This document shows, piece by piece, positions 21,701-29,453 of a stretch of DNA of 64,000 bases. Made by a program: the position numbers and the translations under genes. The notes under the pieces are model-generated. The model was not told the origin of the DNA, did not search any database, and saw only the letters and a list, made by a program, of their open reading frames with translations. Position 1 is the stretch's first letter. Every line of letters starts with the position of its first letter. This stretch comes from Xanthomonas sp. 10-10 (GTDB lineage Bacteria > Pseudomonadota > Gammaproteobacteria > Xanthomonadales > Xanthomonadaceae): NCBI RefSeq assembly GCF_040182365.1, contig NZ_CP144460.1:1488001-1552000 (forward strand). Direction: 5' to 3'.

Positions 21701-21831
21701 ACCGGGCATTAGACTCCACCATCAGCTATGAATCGGGAGCCATTGAGAACACGAGGTTGAACGAAGTCGTCGTGACCATACTGGAAGGTACGAAACCCGC
21801 GTTTGAGAACCGGTACGGGAAATACCATTGA
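18745..21831 (+). CDS. TrlF-like protein: PHP phosphoesterase fused to SMC/ABC-type ATPase
   Basis: A 1028-residue protein. The N-terminal ~270 residues are a PHP-type metal phosphoesterase (WDLHVHTPASFHW, with further His/Asp in LVVAGSDAHCFVG). Then follows an ABC/SMC-type ATPase: Walker A GNKGSGKSALADV at ~376, a long coiled coil (about 440-860; ELASTNASIVRIEEQLQP, KQAAEGLAVANQQVEAARKR), signature LSPGQRGALLLIFYLL (~907), Walker B PIILDQPEENLDN and the H-loop IIMVTHNPNLAVV. PHP-SMC fusions are usually found in defence loci, where the ATPase may sense DNA and the PHP part cut DNA or nucleotides. The start ATG overlaps the helicase stop. Confidence 0.88.
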   Translation: MMTKRELSRGAVWRQWDLHVHTPASFHWSGERFESDLSSAVSKKLVDEMIEAMNKAEPAVFAIMDYWTFDGWFALKQRLSEGDAPKLTKKVFPGIELRLSAPTEKRLNAHVIFSDEIADQHLKDFLSNLKIERLDRSVSKDALVDLARSTAADMLAKKGHKREIVESDYADALLAGYKLAEVKTESYKRAIASVPNEFAIGFMPYDTSDGLIEVKWEQHYSYFIGLFESSPIFESRNLELRTAFLCEKTSTNHAWIDNFKHGLKGIPRLVVAGSDAHCFVGAAGNEDKRGYGDFPSGKKTWIKADPTFHGLKQAILEPGKRSFIGDKPPKVQEVESNKTFYIESIEVSKIGDKAGVGRWLHGCDIPLNLDLVAVIGNKGSGKSALADVIATLGNSKQSKHFSFLKKDRFWGKTGEPARHFTGTLTWRDESTESRPLNESPSEEKAELVRYIPQGYFEELCNEHVSGKSNAFEKELRSVIFSHASEEMRLGALDFDQLTEQQEQSLRNRLGEYRKELASTNASIVRIEEQLQPIELKKLTDLLLLKGKQIEEHDKLKPAEVAAPTEAMSLEQKQAAEGLAVANQQVEAARKRSQEIAGETTEIAKRQKAIGNIREQLRLLQRSFDQAEKVVSDDLKFLGFAWSDLAAIDIKTAILDEKSTELVTKQGQIKTEAEKLAEGLDAVTATQQGFTAKLNAPQQQYEAYQRQLEEWNAKRDELVGSITEPETKVGLETRIEQIKELPQQFKDLEARRLQLSGEIFDTLDAQRRARAELFKPVQNLIQKNVLIREDYRLQFQATLAASADAIADQLFALIKQTSGDFRGQDEALATVRGLFDGHELNTKDGAIAFIASLQEKVLAAAKAAGSDAGIFSVLKKGQLASAVYDLIFGLNFLEPRYSLLFQDTQIEQLSPGQRGALLLIFYLLVDNGKNPIILDQPEENLDNETVFRLLVPVLSEAKKQRQIIMVTHNPNLAVVCDAEQIIHAKFDRALDSTISYESGAIENTRLNEVVVTILEGTKPAFENRYGKYH

Positions 21832-21832
21832 T

Positions 21833-23623
21833 ATGGCGGCGCTCAATCCTCACTACATGACCATCCTGAAGCAGGTGCTCGCTGCCCGCTTCGTGCCGTT
21901 CCTGCCCCCGTTACTCGGCAAGGCCAAGCCCACGGATGAGGCGGCAAAGCAGCTTTCGCGCGCCTTCAGCGCCTTCGTCCTTCACAAGTTGCTCGACATT
22001 ACGCCGCAGGCGGCTGCCGCTTCGGTCGTTGACGACTTCAACGACAAAGGTATCGATGCGATCCACTATCACTCGCCGTCGGAGACGCTATACCTGTTGC
22101 AAACCAAGCTGAAGGAATCCGATCAGTTCAAACAGGAGGACGCATTGCCCTTTTGCGAGGGTATTCGCTTATTGCTCAAACAGGACTTCGCCGCGTTCAA
22201 CGGCAATGTCCAGAATCGGAAGGCCGATATCGAGGGCGCGCTCGATGCGTGCTGCCACATCAAGCTGGTCGTGCCTTACACCGGCGATGGTGTGTCGCAA
22301 ACGGCGCGCGATGCTTTGCAGGCGCTGCTTGACGACGAAGACTTCGATGAGGAGCGACTGGTCAAGCAGGTGGAGTACTACACTGCAGCCGAGATTACCC
22401 GCGACCTGCTGGCGGAGCAGGCCTATCAACCCGTGCATGCAGATGTCACGTTGCAGAAGCATGCGAAAGTCGAGGTACCGCGGACAACGTATTACGGCAT
22501 CGCGCGGCTAGCGGATTTGGTGATCCTGCATCAGACGCACGGCAAAGCCCTGTACGAGCGCAACATCCGCTACTTTCTCGGTAGCAGCAAATCCGATGTC
22601 AACAAGGCCATCAAATCGACCTTGCATGACTGTCCCGCGGACTTCTTCTATTTGAATAACGGTGTCACTGCGGTCTGCGACCTGATCGAACCGAAGGCCA
22701 ACAAGAACGGCACCAAGAAGTTCAAGGTGCGGGGCCTGTCCATCATCAACGGCGCACAGACCGTGGCGTCGGCTGCCGAGTTCGTGCACCAGCATCCGGG
22801 CAGGAGCATTGATGACGCCAAGGTGATGCTTACTTTGATCAAGGCATCGGCAGACGGCCAGTTTGGGAAGAGCGTTACCAAGGCTCGCAACCACCAGAAT
22901 CCTGTTCAAACCGCGAACTTCGCGTCGCTTGACGAGAACCAGGAACGGCTACGGCAGGAGATCGCCCACCTAGGCTTCGATTACCACTATCGTCCCGAGG
23001 CCCTCGCAACCGGCGCCAACGCCATCACGCTCGATGAGGCGCTGCGGGCGCTGGCCTCGCAACAGAACGACCCACGCTACGCTGTTTGGCTCAAGACCGA
23101 ACCGGCGCGGCTCGCCAACCCCGACTCTGTCGAATACCAGGGGCTGTTCACCGCTACCCTGCCGGGTGCGTCCTTAGTCAATGCAGTCCTGTGCCACCGC
23201 GAGATTCGCACCCTAGTAGTGGACTACGAGCAGAATGCCCCAGTGCGTAGTCAGGAGCGCCTGATCTATCGGCACGGCATTCACGTCATAACGACAGTCA
23301 TGATCAAACGCCTGCGCAACTGCATTAGCGCAGCAGTGGTTATTGACCCGGCGACGATTCCGGCCCTGATCAGCCAGCCGCTCGATCAACTCCGACAGCA
23401 GAGTTTCGACCTCGGCCAGCAATGGCTCAATCTCGAGGGGCCGCTGGCTTATTTCCGAAACCAGGGCAATGTCGCGGCCTTCCTGGCCGACCTCATGGAA
23501 ACACACTTTGCGTTGGGTGCCGATCCGGCCATAGCGCCACTACGCAATATTCAGAATGCAGCGGACGCGTATCCGCGCAAGCGCCTGATCGACTACTTGT
23601 CGAGCCGCGCGCTACAACTATGA
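21833..23623 (+). CDS. AIPR-family (abortive phage infection) protein with nuclease-like N-terminus
   Basis: A 596-residue protein. The central region carries the AIPR hallmark: RNIRYFLGSSKSDVNKAIKS, FFYLNNGVTAVCD, RGLSIINGAQTVASAAEF and KARNHQNPVQTANFASLDEN. Near the N-terminus DDFNDKGIDAIHYH...LYLLQTKLKES gives Asp ~75 and Gln-Thr-Lys ~90-92, a PD-(D/E)XK-like active-site arrangement, so it may be a nuclease. AIPR proteins occur with phage-defence genes, often R-M systems. Its ATG lies two bases past the upstream stop, and the methylase starts 10 bases after its end. The frame extends back to TTG 21803, but ATG 21833 is preferred. Confidence 0.85.
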   Translation: MAALNPHYMTILKQVLAARFVPFLPPLLGKAKPTDEAAKQLSRAFSAFVLHKLLDITPQAAAASVVDDFNDKGIDAIHYHSPSETLYLLQTKLKESDQFKQEDALPFCEGIRLLLKQDFAAFNGNVQNRKADIEGALDACCHIKLVVPYTGDGVSQTARDALQALLDDEDFDEERLVKQVEYYTAAEITRDLLAEQAYQPVHADVTLQKHAKVEVPRTTYYGIARLADLVILHQTHGKALYERNIRYFLGSSKSDVNKAIKSTLHDCPADFFYLNNGVTAVCDLIEPKANKNGTKKFKVRGLSIINGAQTVASAAEFVHQHPGRSIDDAKVMLTLIKASADGQFGKSVTKARNHQNPVQTANFASLDENQERLRQEIAHLGFDYHYRPEALATGANAITLDEALRALASQQNDPRYAVWLKTEPARLANPDSVEYQGLFTATLPGASLVNAVLCHREIRTLVVDYEQNAPVRSQERLIYRHGIHVITTVMIKRLRNCISAAVVIDPATIPALISQPLDQLRQQSFDLGQQWLNLEGPLAYFRNQGNVAAFLADLMETHFALGADPAIAPLRNIQNAADAYPRKRLIDYLSSRALQL

Positions 23624-23633
23624 GAGCGATGTC

Positions 23634-25343
23634 ATGAACAAACAAAAACTAGAACTTACTTGGATCGGGAAGGAGAAGCGGCCTAAGCTGGAGCCGCGAA
23701 TCCTGCTCGAAGATCCAGATAAGTCATATCACGCCAAGCATCGCGTTTCCAACAGCGACATTTTTGAAAATCGGTTGATTTTCGGGGACAACCTGCTGGC
23801 ACTGAAGGCCCTTGAGAACGAGTTCACCGGTCAGGTGAAGTGCGTCTTCATCGACCCGCCGTACAACACCGGGAGCGCATTCACTCATTACGACGATGGA
23901 CTTGAGCACTCCATTTGGCTCGGGCTAATGCGTGACCGGCTGGAGATCATCAGGCGCCTGCTATCGGAGGACGGCTCGCTTTGGATCACGATTGACGACA
24001 ACGAAGCGCACTACCTCAAGGTGCTGTGCGACGAGATTTTTGGGCGATCAAACTTCGTTGCGTCAATGGTATGGGAGAAAGATAGCGGCCGTAAGAACGA
24101 TACTGATGTGTCTTCGTCGCACGACTACGTTTTGCTGTTTGCGCGCAATCGGGGTGTCTGGCGAAAGACTCGCAATATGCTTGATCGGTCCGAGGATCAG
24201 CTCAAACGATATCAGAATCCTGACAACGACCCTCGCGGACCGTGGCGGCAGGGCGCAGACGGCACCGCCAAGAGCGGCGGCGAAAGTTTGCTGTATCCCA
24301 TTACGCTGCCTTCAGGTCGGGTAGTTACACCTCCAAGTGGCAATTTCTGGCGCTTCAGTCGCGCGACATTCGAAATCGCCCTCGCGGAGGGCCGCGTTTA
24401 TTTTGGCAAGGACGGGAATCGACTACCAGTCATCAAAAAGTATCTCACTGACATTCAAGAAGGAGTCGTTCCCAAGACTTGGTGGCCTGCTGAGGAAGTT
24501 GGCTCCAACCAGGAAGCTCGTCGCGATCATTTGCGGAAGCTCTTGCCAGACATTGAGCCATTCGCCACACCAAAACCCGAACGCCTAATAAGGAGAGTTC
24601 TGGAGATCGCCACTAACCCGGGTGACCTCATTCTTGATTCCTTCGCTGGTTCCGGCACCAGCGGCGCGGTTGCGCACAAGATGGGCCGCCGCTGGATCAT
24701 GGTGGAACTGGGCGAGCACTGCCACACTCACATCATCCCGCGCCTCAAAAAGGTGATTGATGGCGAGGACAAGGGCGGTGTCACGGAAAGCACGGCTTGG
24801 CAGGGTGGCGGCGGCTTCCGCTATCACCGCCTTGCCCCCAGTTTGATCATCGACGACCGCTGGGGCAACAAAGTCATCAATCCGGAATACAACGCGGCGC
24901 AACTGGCCGAGGCGCTGGCCAAGCTGGAAGGCTTTGCCTACGCCCCGTCGGAAACGTATTGGTGGCAGCAGGGCCACTCCAGCGAGCGCGATTTCATCTA
25001 TGTCACTACGCAGAACCTGTCCGCTCAGCAGTTGCAAGCCCTGTCTGACGAAGTCGGCCCAGAGCGCAGCCTGCTGGTGTGCTGCGCCGCTTTCCACGGA
25101 GTCACAGCGGCCAAAGCGGCCGAGCGCTGGCCGACTCTGACGTTGAAGAAGATTCCGAAGATGGTGCTTACCCGCTGCCACTGGGGCCATGACGACTACA
25201 GCCTGAATGTGGCTAACCTGCCAATGGCAGAGATTGAGAAAGCTGAGCCTGCGGCACTTGGCAATAGCGCCAAGAGCACTAAGAGCAGAAAATCGGCCCT
25301 CGTCAACGCGGGACAAGGCGGCCTATTCGGGGAAAAAAAATAA
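23634..25343 (+). CDS. Type III restriction-modification DNA methyltransferase (Mod)
   Basis: A 569-residue N6-adenine methyltransferase of the beta class. Catalytic motif IV FIDPPYNTGSAFTHYDDG (Asp ~74) precedes the AdoMet-binding motif LILDSFAGSGTSGAVAHKMG (~333), with SIWLGLMRDRLEIIRRLLSE and GSLWITIDDNEAHYLK between, as in type III Mod proteins. The region between about 170 and 310 should be the target-recognition domain. The C-terminal part (DDRWGNKVINPEYNAAQLAE and beyond) is typical of Mod subunits working with a separate Res. It overlaps the Res start by one base. The recognition sequence cannot be read from the protein. Confidence 0.95.
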   Translation: MNKQKLELTWIGKEKRPKLEPRILLEDPDKSYHAKHRVSNSDIFENRLIFGDNLLALKALENEFTGQVKCVFIDPPYNTGSAFTHYDDGLEHSIWLGLMRDRLEIIRRLLSEDGSLWITIDDNEAHYLKVLCDEIFGRSNFVASMVWEKDSGRKNDTDVSSSHDYVLLFARNRGVWRKTRNMLDRSEDQLKRYQNPDNDPRGPWRQGADGTAKSGGESLLYPITLPSGRVVTPPSGNFWRFSRATFEIALAEGRVYFGKDGNRLPVIKKYLTDIQEGVVPKTWWPAEEVGSNQEARRDHLRKLLPDIEPFATPKPERLIRRVLEIATNPGDLILDSFAGSGTSGAVAHKMGRRWIMVELGEHCHTHIIPRLKKVIDGEDKGGVTESTAWQGGGGFRYHRLAPSLIIDDRWGNKVINPEYNAAQLAEALAKLEGFAYAPSETYWWQQGHSSERDFIYVTTQNLSAQQLQALSDEVGPERSLLVCCAAFHGVTAAKAAERWPTLTLKKIPKMVLTRCHWGHDDYSLNVANLPMAEIEKAEPAALGNSAKSTKSRKSALVNAGQGGLFGEKK

Positions 25344-28078
25344 TGAACGCTCGCATCCTGCACGCAGTCACCGGTCGCCTGTCCCTTCGTCCGCCTCAAG
25401 CAGATTCGCTCACTAAGCTAGTTGGCGCACTCGACGCCGCGCCCGAACTCTTGGGCCACGAGCGAGATGTCCCGGCGATTCTTTCCACGTTAAAGGCGGA
25501 GTTCAGCACGCTTGAGGATTTCGAGCGCGAGTTTCCGTCACTGTGCTTTGCGCTGGCAACAGGCGTGGGCAAGACGCGCCTGATGGGAGCCTTCATCGCG
25601 TACCTGCATCTGGCCCACGGCATCAACAACTTCTTTGTACTCGCGCCCAACCTGACGATCTACAACAAACTCATTACGGACTTCACACGCAACACGCCGA
25701 AGTACGTGTTCAAGGGGATTGCCGAGTTCGCGCAGCAACCGCCGCTGATTATCACCGGTGACAACTACGACCAGACCGGCGCGGCGGTAGATGATCAGCC
25801 ACAGGGCTTCGCTCACGATGTGCGCATCAACATCTTCAACATCTCCAAAATTAACTCTGAGGTACGCGGCGGTAAGGAGCCGCGCATCAAGCGGATGAAG
25901 GAAGTGCTTGGCGACAGCTACTTCAACCATCTTGCGAACCTGCCTGACCTAGTGCTGCTTATGGACGAATCGCATCGCTACCGCGCCAGTGCGGGTGTGC
26001 GTGCCATCAATGAGCTGAGGCCACTGTTTGGTCTGGAGGTGACGGCGACGCCATTCGTGGAATCCAGCAAAGGGCCGGTGCCGTTTAAGAATGTGGTGAT
26101 GGACTACCCCCTGGCGCGTGCGATGGAGGATGGCTTCGTCAAGGAGCCTGCCGTGGTCACCCAACGCAACTTCGATGCCAAGGCGCATACGCACGAGGAG
26201 ATCGAGAAGACCAAGCTGGAGGATGGTGTGCGCCTGCACGAGACGACCAAAGTCGAGCTGCTCACCTACGCTCGCGAGAATAGCGTCAAGCTAGTTAAGC
26301 CTTTCATGCTCGTCATTGCTCGCGATACCACGCACGCAGGGCAACTCCTGGCGCTTCTGGAGTCGGAATCCTTTTATGAAGGTCGCTACCAGGGCAAGGT
26401 GATTCAGGTCGATTCCAGCCGTACCGGCGCGGAAGAAGAAGAGATGATCACGCGCCTGCTGGCCGTGGAGAGCGTGGACGAGCCAACCGAGATCGTGATT
26501 CACGTCAACATGCTCAAGGAAGGTTGGGACGTGACCAACCTTTACACCATCGTGCCGTTGCGTGCCGCCAATGCCCGCACGCTGATCGAACAGTCAATCG
26601 GGCGTGGCCTTCGACTGCCCTATGGCAAACGCACAGGCGTAGCAGCGGTGGATCGCTTGAATATCGTCGCGCACGACAAGTTCCAGGAGGTCATCGACGA
26701 GGCCAACCGCGGCGATTCGCCAATTCGCCTGAGGCAGGTCATCCTCGATGCACCGAGCGCCGACGACAAGAAGGTCAGTGTGCAGGTCGAATCCGGGGTA
26801 GCAGCGCGTCTCGGTTTGACGGAAGAGCCAGTAGTGATCACAGGGGCTTCAGCCATGGACAGTGGAGCGCAAGTCCCCGCGCCCAAACCGGTGTTCACCA
26901 CGAAGGCGGAGAAGCAGGCCGCGCGTATGGTCATGGACATCATCACCAAGTACGAGGTCAAGCGCGATCTGGTGCCCACTAGCAGCGCGCTGCTGAAACC
27001 TGAAGTGCAGAAGGAGATTCTCGCGGAGGTGTCGGAGCGGCTGAAGTCGCTGCAAGGTGAACTGTTGGCGGGTCTGGATGAATCAGTCCCGGTTCTTGAC
27101 TTGTCTGCCGTGGTGGCGAAGACAACGGAGATCGTGGTGCAGCAGACTATCGACATCCCGCGAATCGCTGTGGTGCCGGCTGGCGAAGTTACGACAGGCT
27201 TTTACGCCTTCAAGCTGGACGTGAGTCAGCTCCATCTCCAGCCTGGTCAGCGCGAGATCGTCATCCATAATCTGCGCACCAACGAACAGGACACCCTGGC
27301 CGCCGAAGTTGGGATCAAGGAGCAGCGCCCTGAGGACTACATTGTCCACGCACTGGTGGACTTCGACGACATCGACTATTTCACGCACGCAGATTTGCTC
27401 TACGACCTCGCAGCGCAGATGGTGCAGCACTTGCGCGGTTATCTGTCCGATGACGAGGCCATCAGCGTCCTTGATCGTGACCGCCGCCTGATCGCACGGG
27501 AAATCCACGCGCAGATGATGGCTCACTTCTGGGAAGAGGCGGCGGAATACGAGGTGCACGTCAGTCGCGGCTTCACTGAGCTCAAGTCGTGCAACTACAC
27601 CGCTACGGCAGGCCAAACGGCCCACAACTTCCGGGAGACCGTGACTGAGACTAGTCGCATCAAGCAGATGCTCTTCGGAGGCTTTACGCGTTGTTTGTAC
27701 CCGCTGCAGAAGTTCGATTCGGACACTGAGCGTCGATTCGCTATCATCTTGGAGCGCGATGCACTGAAGTGGTTCAAGCCTGCGAAGGGGCAATTCCGGA
27801 TATATTACAAGCTTGGCACCGAGCAGCCGGAGTACATCCCCGACTTCGTCGCCGAGACGGACGCGATCATTTTCATGGTTGAGACGAAGGCGCGCGCAGA
27901 CATCAACACGCAGGAGGTTCAGGCCAAGGCCGCTGCCGCCATGCGCTGGTGCAGAAGCGCAACCACTTACACGGCAGGAGTCGGAGGCAAGTCTTGGAAG
28001 TATCTGCTCGTCCCCCATGATGAGATCAACGAGTCAAGGCGGCTTTTGGATTACCTGCGATTTGAGGTGTGCGAATAA
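25343..28078 (+). CDS. Type III restriction endonuclease subunit (Res)
   Basis: A 911-residue helicase-nuclease. Motif I is ATGVGKTRLMGAFIAYL (~74-78), motif II LLMDESHRYRA (Asp ~208), then LEVTATPFVES, and motifs V/VI VNMLKEGWDVTNLYTIVPLR with IEQSIGRGLRLPYG. The C-terminal nuclease domain reads EYIPDFVAETDAIIFMVETK with Asp ~834, Glu ~847 and Lys ~849, a complete PD-(D/E)XK site. With the preceding Mod it makes a type III restriction complex that translocates or slides and cuts unmodified DNA. It is the last gene of the five-gene operon and is followed by an intrinsic terminator. Confidence 0.95.
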   Translation: MNARILHAVTGRLSLRPPQADSLTKLVGALDAAPELLGHERDVPAILSTLKAEFSTLEDFEREFPSLCFALATGVGKTRLMGAFIAYLHLAHGINNFFVLAPNLTIYNKLITDFTRNTPKYVFKGIAEFAQQPPLIITGDNYDQTGAAVDDQPQGFAHDVRINIFNISKINSEVRGGKEPRIKRMKEVLGDSYFNHLANLPDLVLLMDESHRYRASAGVRAINELRPLFGLEVTATPFVESSKGPVPFKNVVMDYPLARAMEDGFVKEPAVVTQRNFDAKAHTHEEIEKTKLEDGVRLHETTKVELLTYARENSVKLVKPFMLVIARDTTHAGQLLALLESESFYEGRYQGKVIQVDSSRTGAEEEEMITRLLAVESVDEPTEIVIHVNMLKEGWDVTNLYTIVPLRAANARTLIEQSIGRGLRLPYGKRTGVAAVDRLNIVAHDKFQEVIDEANRGDSPIRLRQVILDAPSADDKKVSVQVESGVAARLGLTEEPVVITGASAMDSGAQVPAPKPVFTTKAEKQAARMVMDIITKYEVKRDLVPTSSALLKPEVQKEILAEVSERLKSLQGELLAGLDESVPVLDLSAVVAKTTEIVVQQTIDIPRIAVVPAGEVTTGFYAFKLDVSQLHLQPGQREIVIHNLRTNEQDTLAAEVGIKEQRPEDYIVHALVDFDDIDYFTHADLLYDLAAQMVQHLRGYLSDDEAISVLDRDRRLIAREIHAQMMAHFWEEAAEYEVHVSRGFTELKSCNYTATAGQTAHNFRETVTETSRIKQMLFGGFTRCLYPLQKFDSDTERRFAIILERDALKWFKPAKGQFRIYYKLGTEQPEYIPDFVAETDAIIFMVETKARADINTQEVQAKAAAAMRWCRSATTYTAGVGGKSWKYLLVPHDEINESRRLLDYLRFEVCE

Positions 28079-28130
28079 GATCTTTGGTTTTACTTGACAG
28101 CTCAGGATGCCGATAGCAATCTTTCCGTAC

Positions 28131-28300
28131 GGAGCCTCGAAACTCCACGTGTAGCGGTACCCACCTCCGACAAACCGGTGGGTTTTTTGTGCCTGCTTGT
28201 TTAGGGGTGCAACCGACGTGATGCCTGCGTCGGGAGGGCGGCTAATACAACACCCGCAAGGGGAATACGCCCGCCGGCTACACGCGGTTTCGAGCCTCCC
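28131..28300. repeat. Inverted-arm element between Res gene and XAC0095-like gene
   Basis: The left arm GGAGCCTCGAAACTCCACGT (28131-28150) continuing GTAGCGG is roughly repeated in inverted orientation at 28274-28300 (which ends GGTTTCGAGCCTCCC). The interior holds the terminator and a GC-rich block. Read on the minus strand it resembles short phage-related sequences found scattered in Xanthomonas and Xylella. I do not know its function; it may mark an insertion edge of the defence island or encode a structured RNA. The 281-bp gap shows no supported gene. Confidence 0.45.
28159..28188 (+). terminator. Intrinsic terminator after the defence operon
   Basis: ACCCACC (28159-28165) pairs with GGTGGGT (28177-28183), followed by a run of T. 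It lies about 80 bases after the Res stop and has the form of a rho-independent terminator on the plus strand. Confidence 0.7.
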
Positions 28301-28359
28301 GACTTCCCGTCCATCGCCTTGCGGCGGGCGGGCTGATTCCATGGAATGAGGAGCAGGCC

Positions 28360-28629
28360 ATGTCGGACGTTGTACGCGATGCGCAGTCACATCCGGGCTA
28401 CTACCTGCCAGAAGGCGCGCAATACCGTTTGCAGCAACTGCGCGACCACATGCGCTTTCTGGCGCGTCTGGCGCAGCCACGCACGCAGGCCGAAGAGCAG
28501 GCGCGGCAGCCAGCCATCTGCATGGACGAGTTGGCGTTTTGTCTGGAGCTACTTGCCGATCAGATGACCCATGCGCTGAAGCAAGTGCAGTGGCCGGCGA
28601 GTCTGGAAGAATCAGGCGGAAAGAAGTAG
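28360..28629 (+). CDS. XAC0095-like small protein
   Basis: An 89-residue protein beginning MSDVVRDAQSHPGYYLPEGA, with QYRLQQLRDHMRFLARLAQP and a C-terminal helix FCLELLADQMTHALKQVQW. It resembles the small XAC0095 family seen in Xanthomonas, often near mobile or accessory regions. A GAGGAG ribosome site precedes ATG 28360. Two helical segments and no catalytic motif are visible; the function is unknown. Confidence 0.7.
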   Translation: MSDVVRDAQSHPGYYLPEGAQYRLQQLRDHMRFLARLAQPRTQAEEQARQPAICMDELAFCLELLADQMTHALKQVQWPASLEESGGKK

Positions 28630-28634
28630 CGCTC

Positions 28635-29264
28635 CTACACCGGCGCAGACTTCAAAATCCCCGACAAACTCTCGCGCAGGATCAGCTGCAGATGCATGCG
28701 GTTGAGTTCCATTCCGCTGGTCATCACGCTGTGCAGGCCGCCGCACATGGCGGCGACGGCGAAGACGCGGGCCTGGAATTCCTGTTCGCTGCTGGCCGGG
28801 TCGGCGTGGCCGCGGAGCAGGCGCTTGAGCAGGGCGCTGAGGTGTTCGATCAGCGATGCGCTCTGTCGGCGCATGAAGGCGGCCAGCACCGGGTCGCGCA
28901 GGGTGGCCAGGTGCAGTTCCAGGTCGATGCGGGTGCGCTTGATGTTGATTTCCTGCAGCAGCCATTCTTCGAGCAGGCCGGCGATGAAATCCACCACGTG
29001 CACGTTGGCCGGGCGTTCCACCAGCCACATCTGGCGGATGGCGCGCATGTAGTTGCGCTCCAGCAATGCGCGCACCAGCGCGTCCTTGTCTTCGAAACGT
29101 TGCAGCAGGCTGCCGCAGCTGACCTTGGCGCGCTCGGCGATCAGCTCGAAGCTGGTGGCGCCCAGGCCGATGACGTCGATGCACTGCTCGGTGGCGTCCA
29201 GCACCTCTTCCAGCAGCAGTTCTTCGCGCTCTTTTGCCGTGCGCAGCGACAGGACGTTGGACAT
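28635..29264 (-). CDS. TetR/AcrR-family transcriptional regulator
   Basis: A 209-residue regulator. The N-terminal domain has LLLEEVLDATEQCIDVIGLG then SFELIAERAKVSCGSLLQRF as the helix-turn-helix, followed by EDKDALVRALLERN. The C-terminal domain is helical and ligand-binding in type (LLKRLLRGHADPASSEQEFQ). It converges with the XAC0095-like gene (six bases between the ends) and diverges from the histidine phosphatase gene, which is one possible target. The effector molecule is unknown. Confidence 0.88.
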   Translation of the reverse strand: MSNVLSLRTAKEREELLLEEVLDATEQCIDVIGLGATSFELIAERAKVSCGSLLQRFEDKDALVRALLERNYMRAIRQMWLVERPANVHVVDFIAGLLEEWLLQEINIKRTRIDLELHLATLRDPVLAAFMRRQSASLIEHLSALLKRLLRGHADPASSEQEFQARVFAVAAMCGGLHSVMTSGMELNRMHLQLILRESLSGILKSAPV

Positions 29265-29453
29265 GGGGCGGTAGATCAGCGGGGGGCTGCAGTATAGCGG
29301 CGCGGCGTTAGTCGTCCGTTGCGTTCGCTTGCTGATAGGCCATCAGTCATGGATGCGCGTGCGTATTGAAACGCCGGTCACAGATGCGCTGGTCGACCAT
29401 GTTTTCACGGCGGCTGTGCGACACCTGAGGCCGACGTTGTGCAGGAGAAGCAT

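Noticed and set aside
15872..28078. Identification of the operon as classical DISARM or BREX
   Set aside because: The SNF2 helicase resembles DrmD, but drmA, drmB and drmC are missing and the methylase is a type III Mod with a Res partner. No BrxL/PglZ-type genes are present.
28034..28480. 148-codon minus-strand frame across the gap after Res
   Set aside because: It overlaps the Res end and the XAC0095-like gene and covers the terminator. Parts resemble phage-related short ORFs, but there is no ribosome site; it is treated as a repeat element instead.
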